From positions 1 to 33,575 of the forward strand of contig JAMPIQ010000024.1 of assembly GCA_024699855.1 (NCBI GenBank): DNA of 33,575 nt, read 5' to 3'. The notes below the pieces were generated by a model, which searched no databases, had not been told where the DNA came from, and saw only the letters and a list, made by a program, of their open reading frames with translations. Positions within the stretch are counted from its first letter, which is position 1; each line of letters starts with the position of its first letter. Source of the stretch: Aphelenchoides besseyi. Taxonomy: Eukaryota > Nematoda > Chromadorea > Rhabditida > Aphelenchoididae. Positions 19,964 through 30,075 of the stretch are shown here, piece after piece. The position numbers and the translations under genes are program-made.

Positions 19964-20381
19964 ATGACCAAGATCGAGACTGTTCTTTATACCGGCAAGA
20001 CCCACACGACCGGCGGGCGTGACGGATCGGCACAAAGCGATGATGGCGCGCTGGGCATCAAGCTCTCGCCTCCGGGCAGCGGAAAGCCGGGCACGAATCC
20101 CGAACAGCTTTTTGCGGCCGGCTGGTCGGCATGTTTTTATCGGCGCCATGACAAAGGCAGCGGCGAAACGCCAGCTCCGGCTTCCCGCCGACACCGCCGT
20201 CGATGCGGAGGTCGACCTCGGCACGACGGGCGGCGAGTTCTTCCTGCAGGCTCGCCTGTCGGTAAGCCTGCCCGGGATCGATCGTCCCGTAGCACAGGCC
20301 ATCATTGAGGATGCCCACCAGATCTGCCCCTATTCGAAGGCAACCAGGGGAAACATCGATGTTACGCTCAAGCTCGCTTAA
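19964..20381 (+). CDS. ohr: Organic hydroperoxide resistance protein, Ohr/OsmC family
   Basis: About 138 residues, the usual length of Ohr. The N-terminal strand reads KIETVLYTGKTHTTGGRDG. The first catalytic Cys lies in LFAAGWSACF, followed in another frame by IGAMTKAAAKRQLRLP, and the second in AHQICPYSKATRGNIDV. Ohr enzymes reduce organic hydroperoxides and peroxynitrite with these two Cys and lipoylated reductants in the cytoplasm. The frame break is the T run 20134-20138; one T fewer joins ACF to IGAMT, so the gene is probably intact. In relatives ohr is controlled by a MarR-type OhrR; none is seen next to it here. The 17-bp motif upstream may be its promoter. Confidence 0.85.
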
Positions 20382-20691
20382 GCCGATTGTCTCCGCCCGT
20401 GCGCTTGTCATCGCCATCGTGTTTGCGGCGATATTTGCAGCACCATGCGTATATGATGCAACATCCGACGAGCCCTCGCCGCTTGCGGGACTTCTGGGGC
20501 GCGGTCTCATCGATGTGACCACAAGGGAACGGCTCGGCGCCCGCCGCAGCCGTTTTCACGTTTCCACTTCTTCCTGCCATCCCTCTGATCAACTCAATGA
20601 AGTCTGCTTGGACCCATGCGGCGCGCCTCCAGCGCGTTCCGCGGCGGCCAGACGAGCCGGATTTCCAACCATCTTAAAAGAGGCCAGATCA
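20382..20691. other. 310-base gap between ohr and aldehyde dehydrogenase
   Basis: No gene is supported. One frame, in phase with the dehydrogenase, starts at ATG 20359 inside ohr and encodes a signal-like stretch (ALVIAIVFAAIFAAPCVYD) but then loses any protein-like pattern. It is most likely chance. The promoter of the dehydrogenase is presumably here; I find no convincing -35/-10 pair. Confidence 0.4.
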
Positions 20692-22113
20692 ATGCGATCA
20701 ATTGAACACATCTATATCGACGGTAAATTTGTGGTGCCAGACGGCAATGAACGGCTGGACCTTTTCAATCCGGCAACGGAAGAAAAAATCGGCGATGTCC
20801 GGCTTGGCAATGCCGATGATGCAAGGGCCGCAGTGGCAGCCGCGAAACGGGCTTTTCCCGCCATGGCAACATCCACCAAGGCGCAGCGTATCGACATGCT
20901 GCGCAGCCTGCGCGATACGATCGAAGAGCGACCGGATGAGCTTACGCAGGTCATGACCGAAGAATACGGCGCGCCCGCTTATTTCACGGCTTTCTCCGTT
21001 CAAAACGCAGCGTCGATTTTTGATGTTATGGCTGAGACCGTGGCGAACTACGACTTTGACCGGGTCGTGGGCAAAAGCACCGTCAGGATGCTGCCGCGCG
21101 GCGCGTTCTCGCCGCCATCACGCCCTGGAACAGCAATTTCGGTTTTATCGCCACCAAGCTAGCGCATGCAATCGGTTCAGGCTCGTCCCTCGTCATCAAG
21201 CCGGCCGAACAGAGTGCGTTTCAGACGGATATTCTGGTGAGAAGGCTGCATCGGGCCGGCCTGCCGGCAGGAGTTTTCAACATTGTCAACGGCACGGGTC
21301 CGGTGGTCGGTGCGGCGCTGACGCAGGATCCCGACGTGGCGACCGTCAGTTTTCACCGGTTCCACCCAGGCTGCAAAGATCATTCAGCGTGCGGCGATCG
21401 ACGGCATGAAAAGGGTGGTTCTGGAGCTGGGAGGCAAGGCACCCACCATTATCCTGCCGGATGCCGACCTCGACAAGGCTATACCTGTCGCCCTGATGTC
21501 GGGCTTTGCAAACAGCGGCCAGGCCTGCGTCGCGGGTACCCGCATTCTGGCTCCGAGGTCCCGTCTCCCCGAGATTGCCGAGCGGTTGAGAATGGCGGCT
21601 GAAAAATTCAAAGTTGGCGATCCCCGTGATCCGGAGGTTCGGGTAGGCCCTCTCGCCAGCCTTGCCCAGTGGGAGAGGATCCAGACTTACATCCGGCTTG
21701 GTGTCGAAGAAGGAGCAACCCTGCTGACAGGCGGAACCGGACGCCCGGCCGGGATTGAAAAAGGATGGTTCGCCCGCCCGACAATCTTCGCAGATGTCAC
21801 GAACGAAATGCGCATCGCCCGCGAAGAAATCTTTGGTCCCGTCCTGTGTCTTCTCGCCTATGAGGACGAAGATGAGGCCGTCAAAATCGCCAATGATAGC
21901 GACTACGGATTGCAAGCCTATGTGCTTGGATCCGACCTCAGACGCGCCGAACGCATCGCCGAGAGGCTGATGGCCGGCCGCGTCGTCATCAACGGCGCAC
22001 CGCATGATCCTCGCGCGCCCTTCGGCGGTTTCAAGCAATCCGGTATCGGCAGGGAGATCGGCGCCTTCGGTCTCGACGGCATGCTCGAACCGCGAGCCGT
22101 TCTCACCCCGTAA
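20692..22113 (+). CDS. NAD(P)-dependent aldehyde dehydrogenase (two frameshifts)
   Basis: About 474 residues, normal for the family. It begins IEHIYIDGKFVVPDG and has the cofactor-binding ITPWN region and IKPAEQSAF, the Rossmann SFTGST, the general base Glu in VLELGGKAP, the nucleophile Cys in NSGQACVAGTR, and the C-terminal EEIFGPVL and PFGGFKQSGIGREIG. It oxidises an aldehyde to its acid. Breaks near 21104 and in TTTT 21350-21353 are single-base errors, since the family sequence continues in the next frame. Start ATG 20692 has AGAGG upstream; longer in-phase starts have no homology. The substrate cannot be told; lipid-derived aldehydes would suit the peroxide-stress neighbours. Confidence 0.85.
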
Positions 22114-22442
22114 CGCGAGAAGTCTGCAGCGCCGGTCCCGGCGCACTCTCCGTTCTGCTTCAGGCCGACTTTGTATCCAGAAGTGTCAGCCGTGCGAAAT
22201 CCGACGTTTGGTGACGCAACAGCAGGTCGAAAGAAACAGCCGGGATACGATCAACATCTACCTGTTCCGGACGCGACACTGCGTTAGTAATATCGGATCT
22301 CCATCATGAATAACGATATTGCGCCACTTGATGGAGAAGTGTTGTGTCGAGAGTTTTCCATCGAAACCGAAAACGGTACCTCGATGTAGCCTGTCTGGTT
22401 GCTGATACAATAAGCTACGGTCGAGGACGGCAATCACATCGA
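22114..22442. other. 329-base intergenic region, no gene supported
   Basis: It lies between the convergent aldehyde dehydrogenase and the 56-aa gene. A 27-codon frame at 22306-22389 (plus) has no ribosome site and no recognisable content. No clear terminator hairpin with a T run was found. Confidence 0.4.
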
Positions 22443-22613
22443 TCAGACCTGAAATTTCGTTTCGTTGTTCGAAGGATCCGGCTTCGCATCGACGCGATTT
22501 TCCGCCTCGGCCTGCTGCGACAGGGGAAGCTCCAGTTGGATGTCCTCCATCTCGGGCAGGCTGGCGATGCCGTCACGAAGGGCAAGGTCGTCATAAGATG
22601 GTTTGAACGGCAT
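22443..22613 (-). CDS. 56-aa acidic hypothetical protein
   Basis: ATG 22613 is preceded by GGAGATTCCG, a good ribosome site. The 56 residues begin MPFKPSYDDLALRDGIASLP, with EMEDIQLELPLSQQAEAENR near the middle and a polar end DPSNNETKFQV. The composition is acidic and soluble, with no membrane segment or known motif. It lies 68 bases downstream of the haloperoxidase-like gene on the same strand, so it may be the last gene of the dps operon. Function unknown. Confidence 0.5.
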   Translation of the reverse strand: MPFKPSYDDLALRDGIASLPEMEDIQLELPLSQQAEAENRVDAKPDPSNNETKFQV

Positions 22614-22681
22614 CGGAATCTCCTTCCGCGCGGGAAATTGGCCGCCATCCGCTTTTTGCGGCGGCGGCCCTTTACCGGTGA

Positions 22682-23663
22682 TCAGCTCTTCACGAAGGCC
22701 AGCAGATCCGGACTGATGATGTCGGCATGGGTTGTCAGCATGCCGTGCGGATATCCCTTATACACCTTCAGCGTGCCATTCTTCAGCAATTTGACCGACA
22801 ATTCGGCAGAATCTGCGATCGGCACGACCTGGTCGTCATCGCCGTGCAGAACGAGCGTCGGCACCGTGATCGCCTTCAGGTCTTCCGTCTGATCGGTTTC
22901 CGAGAAGGCCTTGACGCCGTCGTAATGGGCCTTGGCGCTGCCCATCATAGCCTGACGCCACCAGTTCTGGATAACACCGGGAAAGACTTTGGCATCCGGA
23001 CGATTGAAGCCGTAAAACGGACCGGTCGGCACGTCGAGGAAGAACTGGGCGCGGTTTTTCGGCCACACCCTTGCGGAAGCTGTCAAAGACTTCGATCGGC
23101 AGACCGCCGGGATTGGAAGGCGTCTTCAGCATCAGTGGCGGAACGGCGGAGACGAGAACGGCCTTGGCGACCCGGCCCTGCGGTTCGCCGAATTTTGCGA
23201 CGTAACGCGCGACCTCACCACCGCCAGTCGAGTGTCCGATATGAACAGCGTTCCTGAGATCGAGGTGTTCGGCAACGGCGGATGCATCGGCGGCATAATG
23301 ATCCATGTCGTGACCGTCGCTCACCTGCTGGGAACGGCCGTGGCCGCGACGGTCATGGGCGACGACGCGGTAACCGTTGTTTACGAAGAACAGCATCTGG
23401 GCATCCCAGTCGTCGGAGGATAGCGGCCAGCCGTGATGGAACACGATGGGCTGGGCATCCTTCGGACCCCAATCCTTGAAATAGATATCGACGCCGTCCT
23501 TGGTCTTTACGAATGATTCGGTCATTGGAATTGCTCCTTCGTTGCGGGATGGGATGGATTTTGAAAAGGCTGTTGATGGAACTGCCATCGCAGCGGAAAG
23601 CGCGGCACCGGCCAGCAGAAGGCGTCGTCTCGAAAGCGCCAGCGCAATTGGATCGTCGGTCAT
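22682..23663 (-). CDS. Cofactor-free haloperoxidase-like alpha/beta hydrolase, exported (one frameshift)
   Basis: The N-terminus [20 protein letters not shown] resembles a twin-arginine signal. The hydrolase follows: [33 protein letters not shown] (oxyanion region), [25 protein letters not shown] (nucleophile Ser), [11 protein letters not shown] (acid) and [13 protein letters not shown] (His). These match the non-haem chloroperoxidase/perhydrolase family, which makes peracids from hydrogen peroxide. The T run 23055-23059 adds one base on the coding strand; without it the parts join as GVAENRAQFF, giving about 326 residues. An internal ATG before [10 protein letters not shown] could be used as a cytoplasmic start. 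Dps ends 19 bases upstream on the same strand, so they form an operon. Confidence 0.82.
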
Positions 23664-23682
23664 GTCGGTTTCCTGCCTGGCT

Positions 23683-24201
23683 TCAGCGGGAGCGACGGGT
23701 GGTTTCGAACAGGAACCATGTGCGGCGCTCGGTCTCGTCGATCCAGTTTTCGATCAGGCTGGTGGTGGCGTGATCGTTGAGGTCGGAGGTGAGGTTGTGC
23801 GTTTGTCGCAGGATGGCGGTCAGCTGCTTGTTGTCCTCGCGCAGTTCGGCGAGCATGTCCTCCGGGGTGACGAAGTCGGCATCATTATCAAGGAGACGCT
23901 GGAGGCGGCCGATATGACCGATGGAACGGATGGTAGTGCCGCCGACCTTGCGCGCCCTTTCAGCAATGTCGTCGGTCATCGCGAATATCTGCGCCCCCTG
24001 TTCGTCCAGCAGCATGTGATAATCACGAAAATGCGGACCGGAAACATGCCAGTGGAAATTCTTGGTCTTGATGTAGAGCGTGAAGACATCCGCCAGCAGG
24101 GCGGTCAATGCGGCGGCGATGTCGCGGCTCGCTTCGGCACCGAGGTCAGTCGGCGTTGCGAGTGGAAGCTTGCGGTTGCTGGCAACTGTGGTCATGTCCA
24201 T
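23683..24201 (-). CDS. dps: Dps ferritin-like DNA-protection protein
   Basis: 172 residues from ATG 24201, with AAAAGGAGAA as ribosome site. The Dps ferroxidase signature at the subunit interface is clear: [22 protein letters not shown] with its His and Asp/Glu ligands. The four-helix bundle continues with [32 protein letters not shown] and [17 protein letters not shown]. Dps dodecamers oxidise and store iron with hydrogen peroxide and shield DNA in stress. The open frame runs further upstream, but the ribosome site and family length support 24201. It is first in an operon with the haloperoxidase-like gene. A NarL-type site lies about 126 bases upstream. Confidence 0.92.
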   Translation of the reverse strand: MDMTTVASNRKLPLATPTDLGAEASRDIAAALTALLADVFTLYIKTKNFHWHVSGPHFRDYHMLLDEQGAQIFAMTDDIAERARKVGGTTIRSIGHIGRLQRLLDNDADFVTPEDMLAELREDNKQLTAILRQTHNLTSDLNDHATTSLIENWIDETERRTWFLFETTRRSR

Positions 24202-24325
24202 GATCGTTCTCCTTTTGCAATCGACCGCCCGATGTTGAGCGCCCCTGTTGCGGCTGTCTGATCGGCACCGAGGATAGAAAGAAGAATGGCTGAGGAGAAA
24301 TCGGCTGGTGGTACAGTCCACCCGA

Positions 24326-24339
24326 TACCTAAGTGTAGT
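24326..24339. promoter_or_regulatory. NarL/FixJ-type 7-2-7 site, copy 1
   Basis: TACCTAA-gt-GTAGTTT has the ACCTnnGTnTAG core shared with 27093-27104 and 29967-29978. The left heptamer is close to the NarL consensus TACYYMT, with the same two-base spacing. It lies between dps (minus) and the candidate sRNA and YdeP-type gene (plus). Confidence 0.4.
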
Positions 24340-24345
24340 TTTCGG

Positions 24346-24495
24346 CGGGTTCTCACCCGGGATAGTTTTTGCCTGTCGCCCCGCCCCAGGGCGATTGGCT
24401 CGCAGAAGCCATGAACTCCGGTGTCCCCTCTCCCGGAGCCGCGGATCTCCTCCCGATCCGCCAAGGCCGCCCCCGCCGCAGGAGGCGGCCTTTTT
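24346..24495 (+). ncRNA. Candidate small RNA with C-rich and anti-Shine-Dalgarno loops
   Basis: Five hairpins follow one another in 150 bases. They are CGGGT/ACCCG (24346-24359, loop TCTC); TCGCCC/GGGCGA (24376-24394, loop CGCCCCA); CTCCGG/CCGGAG (24416-24438, loop TGTCCCCTCTC); GCGGATC/GATCCGC (24441-24461, loop TCCTCCC); and a terminator GGCCGCC/GGCGGCC (24465-24490) with five T to 24495. The TCCTCCC loop is complementary to a ribosome-binding site. Alphaproteobacterial sRNAs with CCUCC loops (the cuckoo family in rhizobia, CcsR in Rhodobacter, from memory) look like this. It could instead be a leader of the downstream gene ending in an attenuator. The first hairpins could lie upstream of the transcript. 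Confidence 0.55.
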
Positions 24496-24614
24496 CGTTC
24501 CGCCCTCCAGGGAGCAGGCAACCTATGCCTGAGTATGATGTTTACCCATCCGCAGTTGCGCTAGCGTCAGCGGGCACGACAATCGTCAATCTGCAAAATC
24601 GAAGGAATTCCGAC

Positions 24615-26909
24615 ATGGCAGAAGAGCGGCCGGAAGGTATTGAAAAATACGATCATCCCGCTGGCGGCTGGGATGCGTTGAAAGCTGTCGCGAAAACGCT
24701 CGCGCATCAGCAGATCGTCGCACAGGGCACGATGACGCTCCTCAAGGCCAATAAGCCCGAAGGTTTCGACTGTCCCGGCTGCGCCTGGCCCGACCCCAAA
24801 CACACCTCATCGTTCGAGTTCTGTGAAAACGGCGCCAAGGCAATCACCTGGGAATCGACGGCGAAACGATCCGGACCCGAATTTTTCGCGCAGCATACGG
24901 TTTCCGAACTGTGGCAATGGACCGACCACAAGCTTGAGGATGCCGGCCGGCTAACCCTTCCCCTGCATTACAATTCCGAAAAGGACCGCTATGAACCGAT
25001 CGCCTGGGACGATGCCTTCAGCCTGATCGCACGGGAACTCAACAAGCTTGACGACCCCGACAAGGCTGAGTTCTACACGTCCGGCCGGGCATCCAATGAG
25101 GCTGCGTTTCTCTACCAGCTTTTCGTGCGCGCCTATGGCACGAACAATTTCCCTGACTGTTCCAACATGTGCCATGAAGCGACAAGCGTCGGCCTTCCGA
25201 AATCCATCGGTGTCGGCAAAGGCACGGTGACGCTGGAGGATTTCGATCATGCCGATGCGATCTTCAGCTTCGGCCACAATCCCGGCACCAACCATCCCCG
25301 CATGATGACGACTCTGCATAATGCCGCAAAACGCGGCGTGCCGATCGTCGTGTTCAATCCGCTGAAGGAACGCGCGCTGGAGCGCTTCGCCGCGCCGCAG
25401 GACCCGATCGAGATGGCGACGCTCTCTTCGACGCCAATCGCCTCCGCCTATCACCAGCTTCGCACCGGAGGCGATCTCGCCGCCCTCAAGGGCATTATGA
25501 AGGCGGTGTTGGAACTCGATGCGGAGAGCCTTCAGGCGGACCGCGGCGGCGTACTCGACCGGGCTTTCATCGAGCAACATACCGCAGGCCTCGACGCGCT
25601 TCGCGCCGATATCGACGCGACGTCCTGGGATATGATCTGCTCAGTCAGCGGGCTGACGAAGGAGGCTATAGAGAGTGTTGCGAGGATTTATGTGAACGCT
25701 TCTAACGTCATCATCTGTTACGGCATGGGTATAACCCAGCACGCCAAGGGTACCAGCAACGTACAGCAGATCGCCAATCTCCTGCTGCTGCGTGGAAATA
25801 TAGGTCGCCCCGGGGCGGGAATAGCGCCCATTCGCGGCCATTCCAACGTTCAGGGAGACCGTACCGTCGGCATTACCGAAATCCCGAACAAGGCGCTGTT
25901 GGACGGCATGGAACGCGCTTTCGGTTTCCGCCCATCTGCGGAGAAGGGTCACAACGCGATAGAAGCCGTGGAGGCAATCATCGCCGGCAAATCCCGCGCA
26001 CTTATCTGCCTGGGCGGCAATCTCGCCGTCGCCATGTCGGATACAGGCGCGACCTTCGAGGGCATGCGCAACCTCGATCTGGCCGTTCATATCGCAACGA
26101 AGCTCAACCGCTCTCATCTTTTGACAGCAAAGACATCGCTGATCCTGCCTTGCCTTGGACGCACCGATCTGGATACTCAGGCGTCAGGACCGCAGGCTGT
26201 AACAGTCGAGGATTCGATGTCGATGGTGCATGCCTCTCGCGGTTTCCTCAATCCACCAGGGGAACTGGTGAGGTCAGAGCCCGCCATCATCGCCGGCATC
26301 GCCAAGGCGACCGTCGGAAACCGTCACGGAATTGATTGGGACTGGCTGATTGCCGATTACGACCGAATCCGTGACAAGATCGAAGAGGTCTTTCCAGATT
26401 TCAGGGATTTCAACAGCCGGGTTCGGGTAAAAGGCGGTTTTCGCCTTGATGTCGCGGCCTCCTTCCGCCGTTGGAACACGCAGAGCGGCAGGGCCAATTT
26501 CCTTGTCGCCACAGGACTTGAAGAAGACCCGCTCATCTCCAATCCGGAGGCCCTCGTGCTGACCACGATCCGCAGTCACGATCAGTACAATACGACGATC
26601 TATGGCATGGATGACCGTTATCGCGGCGTCTTCGGCCGAAGGGACATTATCTTCATGAACCGGCACGACCTTGCCGCGCGCGGCCTGAAGGATGGTGATC
26701 GCATTGATATTCACGGCATCGGCCCGAAAAATGAGGGCCGACACCTCGTTCAGGGTTTCACGGCGGTCGAATACAATATCCCGAAGGGATCGGCCGCAGG
26801 CTATTATCCGGAGATGAATGCGGTGGTGGCGCTCGGCTATTATGACCGCCTTTCCGGAACGCCCTCCTACAAGGGTGTTCCGATCACGGTGAGACCGACA
26901 GCCGCCTGA
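24615..26909 (+). CDS. YdeP/FdhF-type molybdopterin oxidoreductase
   Basis: 764 residues, intact. The start ATG 24615 follows AAGGA at ten bases. Cys residues for an iron-sulfur cluster are at FDCPGCAW and FEFCENGAK near the N-terminus. The molybdopterin domains follow: KAEFYTSGRASNEAAF, SNMCHEATSVGL, SFGHNPGTNHPRMM, VVFNPLKERAL, GMGITQHAKGTSNVQQIANL, LRGNIGRPGAGIAPIRGHSNVQGDR and ALICLGGNL. The C-terminal cap has TIRSHDQYNTTIYGMDDRYR and ends YKGVPITVRPTA. This is the YdeP-like branch, related to formate dehydrogenase H; YdeP is linked to acid resistance in E. coli, but its substrate is unproven. The metal ligand cannot be assigned with certainty. The sRNA candidate and a NarL-type site upstream may control it. 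Confidence 0.88.
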   Translation: MAEERPEGIEKYDHPAGGWDALKAVAKTLAHQQIVAQGTMTLLKANKPEGFDCPGCAWPDPKHTSSFEFCENGAKAITWESTAKRSGPEFFAQHTVSELWQWTDHKLEDAGRLTLPLHYNSEKDRYEPIAWDDAFSLIARELNKLDDPDKAEFYTSGRASNEAAFLYQLFVRAYGTNNFPDCSNMCHEATSVGLPKSIGVGKGTVTLEDFDHADAIFSFGHNPGTNHPRMMTTLHNAAKRGVPIVVFNPLKERALERFAAPQDPIEMATLSSTPIASAYHQLRTGGDLAALKGIMKAVLELDAESLQADRGGVLDRAFIEQHTAGLDALRADIDATSWDMICSVSGLTKEAIESVARIYVNASNVIICYGMGITQHAKGTSNVQQIANLLLLRGNIGRPGAGIAPIRGHSNVQGDRTVGITEIPNKALLDGMERAFGFRPSAEKGHNAIEAVEAIIAGKSRALICLGGNLAVAMSDTGATFEGMRNLDLAVHIATKLNRSHLLTAKTSLILPCLGRTDLDTQASGPQAVTVEDSMSMVHASRGFLNPPGELVRSEPAIIAGIAKATVGNRHGIDWDWLIADYDRIRDKIEEVFPDFRDFNSRVRVKGGFRLDVAASFRRWNTQSGRANFLVATGLEEDPLISNPEALVLTTIRSHDQYNTTIYGMDDRYRGVFGRRDIIFMNRHDLAARGLKDGDRIDIHGIGPKNEGRHLVQGFTAVEYNIPKGSAAGYYPEMNAVVALGYYDRLSGTPSYKGVPITVRPTAA

Positions 26910-26923
26910 CGGCCGAAGGCTCG

Positions 26924-26950
26924 GCGTGCAACGCAGCGGTCGTTGCACGC
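26924..26950 (+). terminator. Hairpin after the YdeP-type gene (probable terminator)
   Basis: GCGTGCAAC and GTTGCACGC form a perfect 9-bp stem with a 9-base loop, 15 bases after the stop. The following TCTTTCCCC is only a weak T tract. Confidence 0.6.
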
Positions 26951-27091
26951 TCTTTCCCCACCGTTTGGGCTGGACGTCACCTCGGGCCATCAGGCATGGC
27001 CTGTGGATGACCGGCCATATATGCGGATTTTTCGATATATCGCCGTGCCGTTTTACCGCTATCCTGACGTTTCGACGACGGTGGCAACCAA

Positions 27092-27107
27092 GACCTATGT
27101 ATAGGTC
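27092..27107. promoter_or_regulatory. NarL/FixJ-type 7-2-7 site, copy 2 (perfect inverted repeat)
   Basis: GACCTAT-gt-ATAGGTC is a perfect 7-2-7 inverted repeat ending 51 bases before the kinase start. NarL-class regulators bind inverted heptamers in exactly this spacing. It suggests autoregulation by the regulator at 28733-29394. Confidence 0.55.
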
Positions 27108-27158
27108 AGGTTGTGCTGAAAAAACCGTATTGTCGGCAAAAATCGCATCGGGGGAACA

Positions 27159-28740
27159 ATGTCGATTGCGTCAAGGATGTTTCGCGCGCGCGAACCGGAA
27201 GGTGGAGCGCACCATCTGGCCTTTGGCCTTGGGGCGCTGGCGCTGGCGGCCGCGGTATTTTACGTTGATACCTATACCGACATAGAAGGCGCGATCGCGG
27301 TGCTTTATGTCATCACGGTCCTTTTGGCCGCGCAGACTGTAAGCTGGTCGGGACTGATCGTGATCTCCTGCGCCTGCGCCATTCTTTCCCTCCTGTCCTA
27401 TGCAGCGACCCACGCGCAGGATGCGGATTTCCAGTCGGCGCTTCGGTTGGTCGTCGCCCTTGCGGCACTTGCCGTCACCACCATGCTGCTTTTGAAAACC
27501 GAGACCGCCCGGCTGGCAATGTTGTCCGTCAATGCGGCGCTGAAGGAAAGCGAGGAGCGTTATCGCTCCATTTTCGACCGTACGCGCGTCGCACTTTGGG
27601 AACGCGACTATTCGAAGCTTCACGCCCTGCTGATGGGCCTCAAGCAACGGGGCATCACCGACATGCGGGCCCATGCCCGCGCCAATCCGGGTTTTACGCA
27701 GCAATGCATCGATCTCATCACCGTCGTTGCATCGAATGAAGCCGGAAAGGAAATGCTGGGTTACGATTCCTCTATCCGCGGCACCCTTCAGCGATCAGTC
27801 GTGTCTTCGTCCGGCAAGTTCGTCGATGTGCTGCAGGCGATCATCGACAATCAGGGTGTCTTTGAAGACAAGGTGGTGGTGCGCACCGACAGCGGCGAAG
27901 ACAAGCTGGTGCTTCTTTCAATCAGTTTCCCCGCGGAGGCGGCCTCCTTCAATCGTGTGGTGGTCAGCATGGTGGATATCACCCAGCGCGAAATGGCGCT
28001 GAAGGCGCTGGCCGAGGCACAGGCGGAATTGACAAAGGCCTCGAAGGCGGCGGCCGTCGGAGCCATGTCCGCATCGCTCTCCCACGAACTGAACCAGCCG
28101 CTTGGCGCCATCATCGTCAATGCGCAGACATTGCTGCGCTGGCTCGATCGCGATCCGCCGGATCTCGCCGCCGCCTGCCGCTCGGCCGAACGCATGATCC
28201 GCGACGGGCAGCGCGCTAGTGAAATCATCCAGAACACGCGCAGCCTGCTCGCCCATACGAGCGGCAAGGTGGAAACCTTCGACCTCGATGAGTTCATCGA
28301 CGAAACGCTAAGCCTTCTCGAACATGAGCTGGAACGCAGCAGAACCACTGTGCATGTGGAAAAAGCGGTAACGCCGCCGATAACAGCCGTCAGGATCGAA
28401 TTGCAGCAGGTCCTCATCAATCTTCTCACAAACGCCATTCAGGCCATGGACGAGGCGGGCACCGGCAATCGCACCATCACGGTGCGGAAGGAACGTGAAG
28501 ACAGGGACAATATTCATATTGCGGTTCACGACAATGGGACCGGGTTTCCCGGCGCAGATGAAGGAAAAGCTGTTTTCGCCGTTTTTCACGACCAAGGAAA
28601 CGGGAATGGGCATGGGGCTTTCCATCTGCCGCACGACACTGGAAGCACGGGGCGGCAGGCTTACCGGTGACAATCATCCTCTCGGCGGGGCGGTCTTTAC
28701 CATTTCCATGCCGATCAGCCAGGAGATGGAACATGCCTGA
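27159..28740 (+). CDS. Membrane PAS-type sensor histidine kinase (one frameshift)
   Basis: Start ATG 27159 follows GGGGGAA. Three to four N-terminal membrane helices (FGLGALALAAAVFYV, IAVLYVITVLLAAQTV, LIVISCACAILSLLSYA, LVVALAALAVTTMLLL) are followed by a PAS-like domain beginning SEERYRSIFDRTRVALWERD. The kinase core has SLSHELNQPLGAIIVNAQTL (phospho-His about residue 309), LINLLTNAIQAMDEA (N-box), HDNGTGFP (G1), FFTTKETGMGMGLSI (F and G2 boxes). One C too many at CCC 28548-28550 splits the last 60 residues into another frame, ending at TGA 28738-28740. About 527 residues. Its stop overlaps the next start, so it is co-translated with the FixJ/NarL-type regulator. The N-terminal helices with no large periplasmic loop suggest a membrane or small-molecule signal. 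Confidence 0.85.
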
Positions 28741-29394
28741 GCCACGCAAGACGACAAAGGAGTCGCCGTCACCCATCGTGTTCATCGTCGACGACGATGT
28801 GTCGATGCGCGAGGCGCTCACCGATCTTTTCCGCTCCATGAAGTTCGATGCCGAGGCTTTCGACAGCGCCGGCGCCTTTCTTGAAAAAGCCAATCTGAAC
28901 CGGCCTGGCTGCCTGCTGCTTGATGTGCGGCTTCCGGGCATAAGCGGCCTGGATTTTCCAGATGCAGCTGGAAACGCGTCGGCAACCGGATGCCGATCAT
29001 TTTCATGACCGGCTTCGGCGATATTCCGATGAGCGTGCGGGCGATGAAGGCGGGCGCCGTGGATTTTCTGACCAAGCCCTTCAAGGAACAGGACATTCTC
29101 GACGCCGTCGCGGCCGCGATGGAGCGGGATGCGTCGCGACGCCGCGAAAGCGCCCAGAACGACGCCGTGACCTCCCTTGCCGAACAACTGACGCCAAGAG
29201 AACGCGAGGTCATGGGCGCCGTTGTCCGCGGCCTGATGAACAAGCAGATCGCCTACGAACTCGGCATAAAGCGCGAGGTCACCGTGAAGCTGCATCGGGG
29301 CAATGTCATGCGCAAGATGGAGGCGAGATCCCTCGCCGATCTCGTGCGCAAAGCGGAGCTGATCGGCGAGAAGCTACGGCCACCTGTATCTTAG
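28733..29394 (+). CDS. FixJ/NarL-type response regulator (frame errors in the receiver)
   Basis: The start ATG lies inside the kinase end and overlaps it by eight bases. The receiver has FIVDDDVSMREALTDLF, LLLDVRLPGISGLDF (phospho-Asp), IFMTGFGDIPMSVRAMKAGA and the Lys in FLTKPFKEQ. The LuxR-type helix-turn-helix is LTPREREVMGAVVRGLMNKQ then IAYELGIKREVTVKLHRGNV. Two errors, TTTT 28954-28957 and an extra T near 28979, displace a short middle part; removing them gives QMQLETRGNRMPIIF. About 220 residues. It resembles the NodW/TodT/FixJ group. The 7-2-7 sites before this operon and before two neighbouring units are its likely targets. Confidence 0.85.
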
Positions 29395-29460
29395 TATGGT
29401 ATCTTTGATAGCGGCATGGGCGCATAGAAGAAGAAAGAAAAACAGAAAAGGTCGCTTTCA

Positions 29461-29835
29461 TTGCCCCCCGTTCCCGTCATTGCTGTCGTCGACGACGATC
29501 CCGCCATTCGCGAAGCCATGGATGATCTGATCATGTCCTTTGGTTACGAATGCCGCCTGTTTGCTTCTGCCGAAGAATTCCTGGAATCGAAGCAGCAGGC
29601 GGGCATCGACTGCATCGTCGTGGACGTGAAAATGCCCGGTCTTTCCGGCATCGAGTTGCAGAGCGAGCTGAACCGGCGCGGCGACCATCCGCCCATGATC
29701 TTCGTCACCTCCTATCAGGATGAGCGCACCCGGAACGCGGCTTTGAACGGCGGCGCATTGGCCTTTCTCGGCAAGCCAGTCAATATCGTCAGTCTGATCG
29801 GATGCCTGCAATCCGTGCTCAACGCGCAATCCTGA
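29461..29835 (+). CDS. Stand-alone receiver-domain protein (FixJ-type receiver)
   Basis: 124 residues with a TTG start at 29461; no in-frame ATG fits and AAAAGG lies about nine bases upstream. The receiver is complete: AVVDDDPAIREAMDDLIMSF, CIVVDVKMPGLSGIEL (phospho-Asp), IFVTSYQDERTRNAALNGGA and FLGKPVNIVSLIGCL (conserved Lys). There is no output domain. Such proteins often act as phosphate sinks or bind partners directly. It lies 66 bases after the FixJ/NarL-type regulator and may compete for phosphate from the same kinase; this is inference from position. Confidence 0.8.
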   Translation: MPPVPVIAVVDDDPAIREAMDDLIMSFGYECRLFASAEEFLESKQQAGIDCIVVDVKMPGLSGIELQSELNRRGDHPPMIFVTSYQDERTRNAALNGGALAFLGKPVNIVSLIGCLQSVLNAQS

Positions 29836-29965
29836 CGACAATCTTTCCCGAGTGAAATCCATCGCTATTTCATGCTCCGACGCGTGCGTCCGGGCATGCG
29901 TTGTCGTTGGGCGAGCGCCATTTCCTGGATTGTTTCGCCGCCAAGACGTTCCGCTATACGAACTA

Positions 29966-29979
29966 GACCTCTGTATAGA
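29966..29979. promoter_or_regulatory. NarL/FixJ-type 7-2-7 site, copy 3
   Basis: GACCTCT-gt-ATAGATG has the core ACCTCTGTATAG, differing in one position from ACCTATGTATAG at 27093. It lies 97 bases before the exported-protein gene. The rest of 29836-30075 holds no gene I can support. Confidence 0.45.
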
Positions 29980-30075
29980 TGCCGGCCCCGCCTCTCCGCC
30001 GTAACCTTTGCTCCAGTCAAGCGCCTCCCTTCCGGACGCTCCCGACGACACCACCACCCATTTCAGGAGCAGGGC